A stretch of DNA of 64,000 nucleotides from contig NZ_JAUTAZ010000001.1 in the NCBI RefSeq assembly GCF_030818905.1, positions 186,001-250,000 of the forward strand, read 5' to 3'. This document shows, piece after piece, positions 52,352-62,153 of this stretch (positions are counted from its first letter, which is position 1; each line of letters opens with the position of its first letter). A model generated the notes under the pieces. It had not been told where the DNA came from and searched no databases. It worked only from the letters and a program-made list of their open reading frames with translations. The position numbers were made by a program, and so were the translations under genes. Source of the DNA: Microbacterium sp. SORGH_AS_0888. GTDB lineage: Bacteria; Actinomycetota; Actinomycetes; Actinomycetales; Microbacteriaceae.

Positions 52352-53256
52352 GCGGGGTGCGCTCCTTCACTGCGTTCACGGATGCTGTTGATGATGCCGG
52401 AGAAGTCCTGGCGTGCGCCATCGCCCGCGGCGAAGGCCTGGTAGATCGCGCCGGCGAGTCGCCCGACGGCGGCGTCCACGCCGGTGGTCGCGATCGCCTC
52501 GAGGGCGAGTCCGAGGTCCTTCGCCATGAGGGCACCCGCGAAACCCGGCCGGTAGTCGTGGTTCGCGGGGCTCGAGGGAACCGGCCCCGGGACGGGGCAG
52601 TTCGTCGTCAGCGCCCAGCACTGACCGGATGCGTGGGAGGCGACGTCGAACAGAGCCTCGTGGCTGAGCCCGAGCCGCTCGCCGAGGACGAACGCCTCGC
52701 TCACTCCGATCATGCTGATGCCGAGGATCATGTTGTTGCACACCTTCGCCGCTTGCCCGAGCCCGGCACCGCCGCAGTGCACGATCCGGCCGCCCAGGAC
52801 CGAGAGCAGCGGTCCGGCGGCGGCGACGTCCTCGGCGCCGCCACCGACCATGAACGCGAGGGTCCCGGCCTCGGCGCCCACGACGCCGCCCGAGACGGGC
52901 GCGTCGATCTGACGGTGCCCCGCGGCGATCGCGAGGTCGTGAGCGGCGCGCGCGTCGTCGACGGCGATCGTGGAGCAGTCGATGAACAGCGTCCCCGCCC
53001 GCGCTGCCGTCAGCAGCCCGTCGCCCTCGTCACGGTAGGCGGCGAGCACGTGGCGCCCGGCGGGCAGCATCGTGATCACGACGTCGACGTCGGAGGCCGC
53101 GTCGGCGGCGGATGCGGCGATCTCCACGCCGGCCTCGGCTGACGCCGAGATCGCGGCATCCACGAGATCGAAGCCGCGCACGCGGTGCCCTGCCCGCACG
53201 AGGTTGGCGGCCATGGGGCCGCCCATGTGCCCCAGGCCGATGAATGCGATGTCCAT
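52348..53256 (-). CDS. mmsB: 3-hydroxyisobutyrate dehydrogenase
   Basis: 302 residues. Oxidises 3-hydroxyisobutyrate with NAD to methylmalonate semialdehyde in valine breakdown. NAD fold [19 protein letters not shown] at the N-terminus, [20 protein letters not shown] (substrate Gly-rich loop), [15 protein letters not shown] (catalytic Lys), and the family-specific [21 protein letters not shown] region, a longer quote of which marks true HIBADH. Coupled to echA. Confidence 0.94.
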   Translation of the reverse strand: MDIAFIGLGHMGGPMAANLVRAGHRVRGFDLVDAAISASAEAGVEIAASAADAASDVDVVITMLPAGRHVLAAYRDEGDGLLTAARAGTLFIDCSTIAVDDARAAHDLAIAAGHRQIDAPVSGGVVGAEAGTLAFMVGGGAEDVAAAGPLLSVLGGRIVHCGGAGLGQAAKVCNNMILGISMIGVSEAFVLGERLGLSHEALFDVASHASGQCWALTTNCPVPGPVPSSPANHDYRPGFAGALMAKDLGLALEAIATTGVDAAVGRLAGAIYQAFAAGDGARQDFSGIINSIRERSEGAHPA

Positions 53257-53275
53257 GAGCGGTACTTCTTTCGGT

Positions 53276-54382
53276 TCAGGCCGGCGGCGATGCCGGGGCG
53301 GGGGACGGACCAGGGCCGAGCACGAGGGGCGGCTGGTCGGGGAAGCGGGTCGAGACCGGCTCGAAATAGGCGGCGACCATCGCCTCGTCGACGGTGGCCG
53401 CATCCTTCGGCTGCCATCGCGGGGCGCGGTCCTTGTCGATCACCTGAGCGCGCACGCCTTCCACGAAGTCGTGCGTCTGCAGTGCACGGGCCGAGACCCG
53501 GTACTCCTGCTCGAGGGCGCTCTCCAGATCGGGGAGCGAGGCCGCGCGTCGGAGCGCGGCGAGGGCGACCGCGGACGCGACGGGGGACCGCGTCTCGATC
53601 AGCTCCGCCGTCTTGTGGGCGCGATCATCGGTCGGGCCCGTACGCAGGCGCACGAGGATCTCGGCCACACGATCCGCCCCGAACGCGGCGTCGATCCACC
53701 CGTGTTCCGCGAGCAGCTCCGATTCCGGCGACTCGACGGTGTGCCGGGCCAGTGCCGTGGTGGCGTCGCTCCGTTCCAGGTCGGCGACGAGCAGCGGGAG
53801 GCGTCGGCGGGGGACGTAGACGTCCGCGAGCCCGAGCGCGATCGCATCCCCGGCGCCGACCGTGCCGGCGGTCAGGGCGAGGTAGGTGCCCAGCTCGCCG
53901 GGGGCGCGCGAGAGCAGCCAGGTGGCGCCGACGTCCGGCACGAAGCCGATGCCCGTCTCGGGGAGCCCGAGCCGGGAGCTCTCCGTGACCACGCGGTGCG
54001 AGGCGTGCGCCGACAGGCCGATGCCTCCGCCGAGCACGAGGCCGTCCATGATCGCGACGAACGGCTTCGGGTAGCGAGCGATGGCGGCGTCGAGGGCGTA
54101 CTCGTCGCGCCAGAAGGCGAGGGATGCGGCGCCGTCTCCGCTCGTGGCGTCCTGGTACAGCCGCGCGATGTCGCCGCCTGCGCAGAGCCCGCGTTCGCCG
54201 GCGCCGTCGAGCACGACGGTCTGCACGGAGTCGTCGGCGCGCCAGGCCTCCAGACGCTCGCGGATCAGCCCGACCATGGCGTGCGTGAGCGCGTTGATCG
54301 CCCGCGGGCGGTTGAGCGTGATGATGCCCGCTCGCCCCCGGCGTGCGAACAGCACCTCGGCGTCGGGCGATGCGCCGTTCAC
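53276..54382 (-). CDS. 3-hydroxyisobutyryl-CoA hydrolase
   Basis: 368 residues, longer than enoyl-CoA hydratases and matching the HIBYL-CoA hydrolase branch of the crotonase fold: CAGGDIARLY, GGGIGLSAHASHRVVTE, PETGIGFVPDVGATWLLSR, and a 110-residue C-terminal extension. Frees 3-hydroxyisobutyrate from CoA, the step before MmsB. GTG start overlaps the acyl-CoA dehydrogenase stop (GTGA). Confidence 0.9.
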   Translation of the reverse strand: MNGASPDAEVLFARRGRAGIITLNRPRAINALTHAMVGLIRERLEAWRADDSVQTVVLDGAGERGLCAGGDIARLYQDATSGDGAASLAFWRDEYALDAAIARYPKPFVAIMDGLVLGGGIGLSAHASHRVVTESSRLGLPETGIGFVPDVGATWLLSRAPGELGTYLALTAGTVGAGDAIALGLADVYVPRRRLPLLVADLERSDATTALARHTVESPESELLAEHGWIDAAFGADRVAEILVRLRTGPTDDRAHKTAELIETRSPVASAVALAALRRAASLPDLESALEQEYRVSARALQTHDFVEGVRAQVIDKDRAPRWQPKDAATVDEAMVAAYFEPVSTRFPDQPPLVLGPGPSPAPASPPA

Positions 54383-55545
54383 GGCCGCCCCACGATCGAT
54401 CGGCCGACGATGAGGCTCATGATCTCGTTCGTGCCCTCCAGGATCTGGTGGACGCGGAGATCGCGCACGACCTTCTCGATGCCGTGGTCGGCCAGATAGC
54501 CGTACCCGCCGTGGAGCTGCAGCGCGTCGTTCGCCACCGAGAATCCGACGTCGGTCGTGAACCGCTTGGCCATGGCGCACAGCTCGACGGCGTCGGCGGC
54601 CCCGACGTCGAGCGCATGGGCGGCACGGCGCAGCAGTCCGCGCGCGGCCTCGAGCCGGGTGTGCATGTCGGCCAGTCGGAACACGAGCGACTGGTTCTCG
54701 GCGAGCGGGCGCCCGAAGGCGACGCGTTCCCGGACATGGCGGACGGCCTGTTCGTACGCCCACTGGGCTCCGCCGAGCGAGCACGCACCGATGTTGAGGC
54801 GCCCTCCGTTGAGTCCCCGCATCGCGATCGTGAAGCCGTCGCCCCCCTGGCCGAGCAGGTGCGAGCGGGGGACCCGCACATCCTCGAAGACGACCGCGCG
54901 CGTGGGCTGCGCGTTCCATCCCATCTTCCGCTCGTTGGCGCCGAAGCCGAGTCCCGGGACGTCCGCCGGGACCAGGAGGGCGCTGATGCCGGCGGGGCCG
55001 GGGCCACCCGTCCTCGCCATGACGACGTAGACCGCGGAGGAGCCGGCGCCCGAGATGAACAGCTTCTCGCCGTTGATCACGTAGTCGTCGCCGTCCGCGA
55101 CCGCCGTCGTCCGGAGCGATGCGGCGTCCGAGCCGGCCTCCGCCTCCGTGAGGCAGTAGCTGCCGCGCAGTCGCAACGAGGTCAGGCCGGGCAGCCAGGT
55201 CGTGCGCAGCTCCGGGCTGCCGAAGCGGTCGATCATCCAGGCGACCATGTTGTGGATGGAGACGTAGGCGGCGATCGCGGTGTCCCCCTTCGCGAGCTCC
55301 TCGAAGATCAGGGTCGCGTCCGTGCGGGTGAGGCCGGAGCCGCCGACGTCGTCGCGGACGTAGATGCCGCCCAGGCCCAGGGCGCCCGCCTCTTCGAGGA
55401 CGTCGGTCGGGAAGTGCTTGTCCTGGTCCCACTCCACCGCGTGCGGCCGGAGCGCGCTCTGCGCGAAGTCGCGCACCGCGGCCACGATGTCGTGCTGGTC
55501 CGGGGTGAGCTCGTAGGGGGAGGGGACGTCGGTGGTCAGGCTCAT
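54379..55545 (-). CDS. Acyl-CoA dehydrogenase (isobutyryl-CoA type)
   Basis: 388 residues, full acyl-CoA dehydrogenase fold with flavin loops CLTEAEAGSDAASLRT and GEKLFISGAG, and the C-terminal GYGYLADHGIEKVVRD and ILEGTNEIM. By its place between mmsA and the hydrolase it most likely oxidises isobutyryl-CoA to methacrylyl-CoA, passing electrons to ETF. Eight bases after the mmsA stop. Confidence 0.92.
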   Translation of the reverse strand: MSLTTDVPSPYELTPDQHDIVAAVRDFAQSALRPHAVEWDQDKHFPTDVLEEAGALGLGGIYVRDDVGGSGLTRTDATLIFEELAKGDTAIAAYVSIHNMVAWMIDRFGSPELRTTWLPGLTSLRLRGSYCLTEAEAGSDAASLRTTAVADGDDYVINGEKLFISGAGSSAVYVVMARTGGPGPAGISALLVPADVPGLGFGANERKMGWNAQPTRAVVFEDVRVPRSHLLGQGGDGFTIAMRGLNGGRLNIGACSLGGAQWAYEQAVRHVRERVAFGRPLAENQSLVFRLADMHTRLEAARGLLRRAAHALDVGAADAVELCAMAKRFTTDVGFSVANDALQLHGGYGYLADHGIEKVVRDLRVHQILEGTNEIMSLIVGRSIVGRP

Positions 55546-55553
55546 GATCTCGC

Positions 55554-57059
55554 TCAGCTCTCGTGCATCGTGGGGATGACGAAGCTCGCCCCCTCCTTGA
55601 TGCCGGAGGGCCAGCGGCTCGTGACGGTCTTGGTCTTCGTGTAGAAGCGGAAGGCGTCGGGCCCGTGCTGGTTGAGGTCGCCGAACCCGGACTTCTTCCA
55701 GCCGCCGAAGGTGTGGTACGCGATGGGGACCGGGATCGGGACGTTGACGCCGACCATGCCCACGTTCACGCGCGCCGTGAAGTCGCGGGCGGTGTCGCCG
55801 TCGCGGGTGAAGATCGACACCCCGTTGCCGAACTCGTGACGGCTGGGCAGGGCGAGGGCCTCCTCGTAGTCCCGGGCGCGGGCGATGATCAGGACGGGGC
55901 CGAAGATCTCCTCGCGGTAGATCGTCATCTCCGCCGTGACGTGGTCGAAGAGGGTCGGGCCGAGGTAGAAGCCGTTCTCGTATCCCTCGACCGTGTGACC
56001 GCGGCCGTCCGCGAGGAGCTCCGCACCCTCCTCGACGCCGATCCGGATGTAGTCGGAGACCCGATCGACGGCTGCGCGGGTCACGAGCGGGCCGTAGTCG
56101 GCGGTCTCGTCGGTCGCGGCACCGACCTTCAGGCTCGCGACGCGCTCGGCGAGCTTCGCGGCCAGGGCGTCCCCGGTCTCCTCGCCGACCGGCACGGCGA
56201 CGGAGATCGCCATGCAGCGCTCGCCGGCCGATCCGTAGCCCGCGCCGATCAGGGCGTCGGCCACCTGGTCGAGGTCGGCGTCCGGCATGACGATCATGTG
56301 GTTCTTCGCACCGCCGAAGCACTGTGCGCGCTTGCCGTTCGCGGCGGCGGTCTCGTAGATGTGCTGCGCGATCGGGGTGGACCCGACGAAGCCGACCGCG
56401 GCGACGCGATCGTCGTGCAGGATCGCGTCGACGGCTTCCTTGTCGCCGTTGACCACGTTCAGCACGCCCGCGGGAAGCCCCGCCTCCAGGAACAGCTCCG
56501 CGATCCGCAGCGGCACCGAGGGATCGCGTTCGCTCGGCTTGAGGACGAAGGCGTTGCCGGCGGCGAGCGCCGGGCCGATCTTCCACATCGGGATCATCGC
56601 GGGGAAGTTGAACGGGGTGATGCCCGAGACGACGCCGAGCGGCTGACGCATGGAGTACACGTCGATCCCGGTGCCCGCGCCGGTCGTGTACTCGCCCTTG
56701 AGCAGGTGCGGCCCGCCCGCCGCGAACTCCACGACCTCCACGCCGCGCTGGATGTCGCCCTTCGCGTCGGGGATCGTCTTCCCGTGCTCGCTGGAGAGCA
56801 GCCGCGCCAGCTCGTCCGTGTCGCGGGCGATGAGATCCAGGAACCGCAGGAGGACGCGCGCGCGTCGCTGGGGGTTCCAGGCGCCCCACTCGAGCTGGGC
56901 CGCCTCGGCGTTCGCGATGGCGTCCTGGACCTCGGCCGTCGAGGCCAGTGGCACGCGTGCCTGCACCGCTCCGGTCGAGGGGTCGAAGACATCCGAGAAC
57001 CGATCGGACGTGCCGGCGACGTGTCGTCCGCCGATGAAGTGGGTGAGCTCACGCACCAT
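55554..57059 (-). CDS. mmsA: Methylmalonate-semialdehyde dehydrogenase (CoA-acylating)
   Basis: 501 residues. Turns methylmalonate semialdehyde into propionyl-CoA with NAD and CoA. GITPFNFPAMIPMWKIGPAL, nucleotide loop GFVGSTPIAQ, CFGGAKNHMIVMPDADL and catalytic Cys in GSAGERCMA are typical of MmsA. ATG at 57059 has GAGG six bases before it; the frame is open for 25 more codons. An AT-rich stretch with a palindrome lies upstream. Confidence 0.94.
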   Translation of the reverse strand: MVRELTHFIGGRHVAGTSDRFSDVFDPSTGAVQARVPLASTAEVQDAIANAEAAQLEWGAWNPQRRARVLLRFLDLIARDTDELARLLSSEHGKTIPDAKGDIQRGVEVVEFAAGGPHLLKGEYTTGAGTGIDVYSMRQPLGVVSGITPFNFPAMIPMWKIGPALAAGNAFVLKPSERDPSVPLRIAELFLEAGLPAGVLNVVNGDKEAVDAILHDDRVAAVGFVGSTPIAQHIYETAAANGKRAQCFGGAKNHMIVMPDADLDQVADALIGAGYGSAGERCMAISVAVPVGEETGDALAAKLAERVASLKVGAATDETADYGPLVTRAAVDRVSDYIRIGVEEGAELLADGRGHTVEGYENGFYLGPTLFDHVTAEMTIYREEIFGPVLIIARARDYEEALALPSRHEFGNGVSIFTRDGDTARDFTARVNVGMVGVNVPIPVPIAYHTFGGWKKSGFGDLNQHGPDAFRFYTKTKTVTSRWPSGIKEGASFVIPTMHES

Positions 57060-57138
57060 GAGGAACCTCGCGCTTTCGGTGTGCCGCCCGGCGCGGGCAT
57101 CGGCGCCGTACGGACACGATAACTGAATGGACAATGAA

Positions 57139-57160
57139 ATATATGGATGTGCACATATAT
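57139..57160. promoter_or_regulatory. Candidate operator upstream of mmsA
   Basis: Perfect ATATATG / CATATAT arms around GATGTGCA, in a 40-base AT-rich island between mmsA and the upstream dehydrogenase; likely promoter/operator of the mmsA row. Confidence 0.45.
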
Positions 57161-57198
57161 GGGACGAGATCGTCCGTCGTCCGCCGAGCCGGTCGTCG

Positions 57199-58338
57199 TC
57201 AGCTCAGCAGCTGGCGGGCGATGACGAGGCGCTGGATCTGATTGGTGCCCTCGAAGATCTGGGTGACCTTCGCCTCGCGCATGTAGCGCTCGACGGGGAA
57301 GTCGCGGGTGTAGCCGGCGCCGCCGAGCACCTGCACGGCGTCGGTCGTGACCTTCATCGCGGCGTCCGTCGCGGCGAGCTTGGCCACCGACGCCTGGCGG
57401 GTGAAGGGCCTGCGCAGGTCGCGGCGCCGGGCGGCATCGAGGTAGAGCGTGCGCGCGCCGTCGACCGCGACGGCCATGTCGGCGAGCATGAACCCGACGC
57501 CCTGATGCTGTGCGATGGCCTTGCCGAACGCCTCGCGCTCCATCGCGTAGCCGACCGCGACATCGAGCGCCGCCTGCGCGATGCCGGTCGCGACGGCGGC
57601 GATGCCGAGTCGCCCGGAGTCCAGGGCGCCGAGGGCGATCGCCAGACCCTTCCCCTCGGTGCCCAGGCGCAGGTCCTCGGGGAGGAACGCGCCGTCCCAG
57701 TAGGCGGATGCCGTCGGCACGGCCGACAGTCCCATCTTCTGGAGCGAGGGGCTGAACGACAGGCCCTCCGTGTCGCCGGGGGCGATGAAGGCGGAGACGC
57801 CCTTGGCGCCCTCGCCGGTGCGTGCGAAGAGGATGTACAGGTCGGCGCGCCCGCCGTGGGTGATCCAGGACTTCTCGCCCGTGACGGTGTAGCCGCCGGA
57901 GGCCCGAACGGCGCGGCATTGGAGGGCCGACACGTCCGAGCCGGCATGCGGCTCGGAGAGGCTGTAGCCGCCGATGAGCCGCCCCTCGAGCATGTCGGGG
58001 AGGAAGCGCTCGATCTGTTCGGGCGTGCCGTGCGTGAGGATCGCGAACCCGGCCATCGTGTGGACGCTGATCGCGGTCGCGACGGCGGACCAGTGCTGCG
58101 CGATCTGCTCGAGGATCTGCAGGTACGCCTCATAGGGCTGGCCCGCGCCGCCCACCTCCTCGGGGAAGGGGAGGGAGAGCAGCCCGGTCTCGCCGAGCTG
58201 TGCGAACAGGCCCTCGGGGTAGCGCTCCTCTCGCTCGTAGTCGTCCACGATCGGATCCATCGTGCGCGACGCGAACTCCTCGACGATCTCGATGAACTCC
58301 GCTGCTTCCTCGGTGGGCAGGAGGCGATCGACGGGCAT
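57199..58338 (-). CDS. Acyl-CoA dehydrogenase (short/branched-chain type)
   Basis: 379 residues. Flavin loops [19 protein letters not shown] and [11 protein letters not shown]-terminal [20 protein letters not shown] and [12 protein letters not shown], all as in short/branched-chain enzymes. With the SDR upstream it could serve isoleucine-derived 2-methylbutyryl-CoA. Followed by the intergenic mmsA promoter region, so it may be a separate unit. Confidence 0.92.
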   Translation of the reverse strand: MPVDRLLPTEEAAEFIEIVEEFASRTMDPIVDDYEREERYPEGLFAQLGETGLLSLPFPEEVGGAGQPYEAYLQILEQIAQHWSAVATAISVHTMAGFAILTHGTPEQIERFLPDMLEGRLIGGYSLSEPHAGSDVSALQCRAVRASGGYTVTGEKSWITHGGRADLYILFARTGEGAKGVSAFIAPGDTEGLSFSPSLQKMGLSAVPTASAYWDGAFLPEDLRLGTEGKGLAIALGALDSGRLGIAAVATGIAQAALDVAVGYAMEREAFGKAIAQHQGVGFMLADMAVAVDGARTLYLDAARRRDLRRPFTRQASVAKLAATDAAMKVTTDAVQVLGGAGYTRDFPVERYMREAKVTQIFEGTNQIQRLVIARQLLS

Positions 58339-58390
58339 GGTGGCGACCTCGTTTCGGGAGGGGGCGGGTGGTGGTCTCAGGCGGCGCGGG

Positions 58391-59155
58391 TCAGCGCGGG
58401 GCCATGCGGATCGCGGCGTCCAACCGGATCGTCTCGCCGTTGAGCATCGGGTTCTCGACGATCTGCGTGACCATCAACCCGAACTCGTCGGGGTGCCCGA
58501 GACGCGACGGATGCGGGGCCTGCGAGCCGAGCGAGATACGCGCCGCCTCGGGAAGGCTCGCGAGCAGCGGGGTGTCGAAGGTCCCCGGCGCGATCGTCAC
58601 CACGCGGATGCGGGATGCGGCGAGCTCGCGTGCGATCGGAAGCGTGAGGCCGACGATGGCGGCCTTCGACGCGCTGTACGCGGACTGGCCGATCTGACCG
58701 TCGAAGGCCGCGACGGAGGCGGTGTTGACGATGACGCCGCGCTCGTCGTCGTCGGCGAGGGCGAGCTCCTGCATGTGCGCCGCGGCGAGGCGGATCACGT
58801 TGAAGGTCCCGACGAGGTTCACGTCGATCACCCGACGGAAGCGGTCGAGCGGATAGGTCCCCGCGCGACCGGTGACCTTCATCGCGTCAGCCAGTCCCGC
58901 GCAGGTGACCACGATGCGCAGATCGCCGAGCTCGGACGCGAGCTGCAGCGCGCCCGCGACGTCGGTCTCGCTGCGGACGTCGCCCGGGGCGAACCGCACA
59001 CGGCCGGGGAACTCGGCGGCGACCTCTGCGCCGCGCGACGTGGGCAGATCGGCGATGACGACGTCCGCGCCGCGAGCGAGCAGGCGCCGGGCGGTCGCCA
59101 GCCCCAGACCTGATGCGCCTCCCGTGACGAGGGCGACGGTTCCGGCGATGTCCAT
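58391..59155 (-). CDS. Short-chain dehydrogenase (3-hydroxyacyl-CoA dehydrogenase type)
   Basis: 254 residues, classical SDR. NAD motif [15 protein letters not shown] at residues 11-25, VTCAG, catalytic Ser-Tyr-Lys in NTASVAAF and [13 protein letters not shown]. The closest pattern is the HSD17B10/type II 3-hydroxyacyl-CoA dehydrogenase group, which oxidises 2-methyl-3-hydroxybutyryl-CoA in isoleucine breakdown. Fifty-two bases before the dehydrogenase start. Confidence 0.88.
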   Translation of the reverse strand: MDIAGTVALVTGGASGLGLATARRLLARGADVVIADLPTSRGAEVAAEFPGRVRFAPGDVRSETDVAGALQLASELGDLRIVVTCAGLADAMKVTGRAGTYPLDRFRRVIDVNLVGTFNVIRLAAAHMQELALADDDERGVIVNTASVAAFDGQIGQSAYSASKAAIVGLTLPIARELAASRIRVVTIAPGTFDTPLLASLPEAARISLGSQAPHPSRLGHPDEFGLMVTQIVENPMLNGETIRLDAAIRMAPR

Positions 59156-59279
59156 GGTTCTCCTTCTCTCATGAGCGTCGATGCCGCGGCGGCGAAGCCG
59201 TGGCGCACGACGAGGGGATGCGGCGCCGCCACCGAGGGGTGGGGCGCGAGCGGCGTCAGGGGTGTCGATGGGGCGGGGC

Positions 59280-60089
59280 TCACTCGTGTGCGGGAGCGGG
59301 GCCCAACAGCCCGAGCCGGTCGGCGTGCAGGCACGCAGCGGCCCGCGTGTGTGCGCCCAGCTTGTGCATGGCCGAGCGGAGATACGCCTTCACGGTCTCC
59401 GGCCGCAGCCCTTCCGCCACGGCGATCTCGAGGTTCGTCGCGCCATCCGCGACGTGCCGCAGCACGTCGCGCTCCCGAGCGGTCAGCGCCGGCGCGGAGG
59501 GCGACGCGGGCGGGCGGGCTTCCAGGAGCGCCCGCACGCGCTCCAGCCGTGTCCTCATCTCGCCCGAGGCGAGGGCGAGCGCGCGGTCGAGCTCATCGAG
59601 CGCCGCGCGGTTGTCCGGCTGCGCGGGCAGCTCCGGTTGCGGCGTGGCCGCGGCGATCTGGCGGGCCGCGACCTCGAGCGCGCGCACGGCGCGATCGCCG
59701 ACCATGAGGCCCTGTCGTGTGCCGCCGTAGATCACCGCGTGCACCCGGCCGTTCCGCGTGATCGGGACGGCGGCGACCGAGGTGATGCCCTCGTGCCCGA
59801 CGACGATGGCGTCGTAGTCGTGGGTGATGTCGGCGGCCGCGGCGTAGTCGGAGACGACCACCGGATGAGCGACGGCGAGCACCCGACCGCCCAGTCCGAT
59901 TCCGGAGGGGACGCGCAGACCGCGCAGAGCCGTGCTGCGTGCGCCGCTCAGCGAGGAGATCACGAGGCGCCGTCCCGGCGAGCCGGGCTCGGTCGTGCCG
60001 ATGAAGGCGATGTCGAGGCCGCTCGCGCGGCGGGCGCGTTGAGCGGCGGGTGCCAGTGTCGCCGTCAAGCCGGCGGTCGCATCGTCCAT
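59280..60089 (-). CDS. GAF-domain LuxR-type transcriptional regulator
   Basis: 269 residues. A GAF-like sensor (about residues 10-150: VPSGIGLGGRVLAVAHPVVVSDY, split) and C-terminal LuxR helix-turn-helix, LTARERDVLRHVADGATNLEIA and ETVKAYLRSAMHKLG. No phosphoreceiver. ATG at 60089 has GAGGAGGACAAGG before it. Divergent from the acyl-CoA synthetase and upstream of the branched-chain row, so likely regulator of one or both. Similar GAF-LuxR proteins often sit beside CoA-ligase operons in Actinomycetota. Confidence 0.88.
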   Translation of the reverse strand: MDDATAGLTATLAPAAQRARRASGLDIAFIGTTEPGSPGRRLVISSLSGARSTALRGLRVPSGIGLGGRVLAVAHPVVVSDYAAAADITHDYDAIVVGHEGITSVAAVPITRNGRVHAVIYGGTRQGLMVGDRAVRALEVAARQIAAATPQPELPAQPDNRAALDELDRALALASGEMRTRLERVRALLEARPPASPSAPALTARERDVLRHVADGATNLEIAVAEGLRPETVKAYLRSAMHKLGAHTRAAACLHADRLGLLGPAPAHE

Positions 60090-60166
60090 GCCTTGTCCTC
60101 CTCGGTGCGCTGCGCCGCGCACACGGTCCCGACGTCGTCGTCGTGTCGCGATGTGCTGACACATTA

Positions 60167-60206
60167 CCCCCGGGTGCGGGCCGGATCTCACCCCCCGTTC
60201 GGGGGT
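60167..60206. promoter_or_regulatory. Candidate operator between LuxR regulator and acyl-CoA synthetase
   Basis: CCCCCG-TT-CGGGGG is a perfect dyad at 60192-60205, and a degenerate copy, CCCCCG-GG-TGCGGG, lies 25 bases earlier at 60167-60180. Confidence 0.4.
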
Positions 60207-60265
60207 ACCGGCCCGGCGTGGTCGCCGCGAGCCTGGACCGGCTGTCCACGACGAGGAGGACTCCC

Positions 60266-62056
60266 ATGACAGACGATGCCGTCGCCACCCGGGCCTATCG
60301 CGCAGCGCGCGACCGACTCAGCTCCTTCGCGGGCGATCCGCGATCCGCCGCAGCGGAGTTCCGATGGCCGGATGTGGGACCGCGCTTCAACTGGGCCGTC
60401 GACTGGTTCGACGCGATCGCCCGGGGGAACGACCGTGAGGCGCTCGTGGTCCTCGAGCTCGACGGTTCCGTCACCCGGCGCACCTTCGACCAGCTCTCCC
60501 GTGAATCCGACCGGCTCGCCGCCTGGCTGGCGCAGCGCGGCGTCGGACGGGGCGACGTCGTCGTGCTGATGCTCGGCAACCAGGTCGAGCTGTGGCAGTC
60601 GATGCTGGCGATCATGAAGCTCGGCGGCGTGGTGCTGCCGACGGCGCCGACGGTGCGCGGCGCGGATCTCCGCGATCGCGTCGCCCGCTCCGGTGCGCGC
60701 CATGTGATCTGCGACGCGGGGGACGTCGAGGCCTTCGCGGACGTCGATCCCGCCGTCGTGCGCGTGAGCGTCGGAGCCGCCGACGGCTGGCGGGATCTCC
60801 GTGACGCGCAGCAGCACGACGCGCCGCCCGCACCCCACCCCGGGACCGCTCCCGACGACCCGCTGCTGTTCTACTTCACGTCGGGCACCACCTCCCGGCC
60901 CAAGCTCGTCGAGCACTCGCAGGTCTCCTACCCCGTCGGTCACCTGCCGACCGCGTACTGGCTGGGCCTGCGCGCGGGCGACCGCCACCTGAACATCTCC
61001 TCGCCGGGGTGGGGCAAGCATGCGTGGTCGTGCTTCTTCGCACCGTGGATCGCGGAGTCGACCGTGCTCGTCTACAACTACCAGCGCTTCGAGCCGGCCC
61101 GGCTGCTGGCGGTCCTGCGTGAGCAGCAGGTGACGACCCTGTGTGCGCCGCCGACGGTCTGGCGGATGCTGGTGGGCGTCGACCTCGGCGACCGGCCTGC
61201 GGAGCTGCGGGAGCTGATCGGCGCCGGGGAGCCGCTGAACCCGGAGGTCATCTCCGAGATCCGGGATGCGTGGGGTCTCACGGTCCGCGACGGCTACGGC
61301 CAGACCGAGACGACGGCGCAGGTGGGGAACGTGCCGGGCGCCCCCATCAAGCCGGGCTCGATGGGCCTGCCCCTCCCCGGGGTGCCGGTCGTGCTGGTGG
61401 ACCCGGTGACGGGCGAGCGCATCGACGGGGTCGGCGAGGGCGAGCTCTGCCTGGACCTGTCTCAGGAGCCCCTCGCGCTCATGACGCAGTATCGGGACGA
61501 TCCCGAGCGCGACGCGCAGGCGCGCGTGGGCGGTTACTACCACACGGGCGACGTCGCCGAGCGGGACGCGGACGGCTACATCACCTTCATCGGCCGAAGC
61601 GACGACGTGTTCAAGTCGTCCGACTACAAGATCAGCCCGTTCGAGCTCGAATCGGTTCTCGTCGAGCATCCGGCCGTCGCCGAGGCCGCGGTGGTCCCCG
61701 TGCCCGACCCGCTGCGGCTGGCCGTCCCGAAGGCGTACGTCGCGCTCGCGAGCGGCGTGGAGCCCTCGGCGGAGACGGCCCGCTCGATCCTGGCTCACGC
61801 GCGCACCGAGCTCAACGCCTACCAGCGTGTGCGGAGGATCGAGTTCGCGGAGCTGCCCAAGACGATCTCGGGGAAGATCCGCCGCGTCGAGCTGCGGGAG
61901 CGGGAGGCCGCGCTCGCCGCGGTGGGCGAGACGGCTCCGAACGAGTGGCGCGAGGAGCACTTCCCGGATCTCCGTGACGCGACGGGCACGTTGCGCACCG
62001 CGCGGCAGCCCGAGCGCACGTGTCACGGAATGGAAACACGGACGTCACTCGGATGA
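60266..62056 (+). CDS. AMP-forming acyl-CoA synthetase
   Basis: 596 residues, ANL superfamily. P-loop YFTSGTTSRPKLVEHSQ (about 207-223), GYGQTETTAQ, YYHTGDVAERDADGYITFIGR (split) and the C-terminal catalytic Lys in LPKTISGKIRR. Resembles medium-chain/aromatic acid CoA ligases. GAGGAG precedes the ATG. With the amidase downstream, an acid released from an amide would be activated here. The last 25 residues are a variable tail. Confidence 0.9.
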   Translation: MTDDAVATRAYRAARDRLSSFAGDPRSAAAEFRWPDVGPRFNWAVDWFDAIARGNDREALVVLELDGSVTRRTFDQLSRESDRLAAWLAQRGVGRGDVVVLMLGNQVELWQSMLAIMKLGGVVLPTAPTVRGADLRDRVARSGARHVICDAGDVEAFADVDPAVVRVSVGAADGWRDLRDAQQHDAPPAPHPGTAPDDPLLFYFTSGTTSRPKLVEHSQVSYPVGHLPTAYWLGLRAGDRHLNISSPGWGKHAWSCFFAPWIAESTVLVYNYQRFEPARLLAVLREQQVTTLCAPPTVWRMLVGVDLGDRPAELRELIGAGEPLNPEVISEIRDAWGLTVRDGYGQTETTAQVGNVPGAPIKPGSMGLPLPGVPVVLVDPVTGERIDGVGEGELCLDLSQEPLALMTQYRDDPERDAQARVGGYYHTGDVAERDADGYITFIGRSDDVFKSSDYKISPFELESVLVEHPAVAEAAVVPVPDPLRLAVPKAYVALASGVEPSAETARSILAHARTELNAYQRVRRIEFAELPKTISGKIRRVELREREAALAAVGETAPNEWREEHFPDLRDATGTLRTARQPERTCHGMETRTSLG

Positions 62057-62061
62057 AAACC

Positions 62062-62085
62062 GTCAATGAGTCAATACCTATTGAC
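62062..62085. promoter_or_regulatory. Candidate promoter/operator for the amidase unit
   Basis: Three half-sites: GTCAAT at 62062 and 62070, and the reverse ATTGAC at 62080; the last two form GTCAAT-ACCT-ATTGAC. TTGACA at 62081-62086 is a perfect -35, overlapped by the dyad. Confidence 0.5.
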
Positions 62086-62153
62086 AGGTAACACGCTCGC
62101 GGTGGAGGCTGGACCGGCCCTCGCAGCAACGACGTTCGACGGAAGGATGCACC

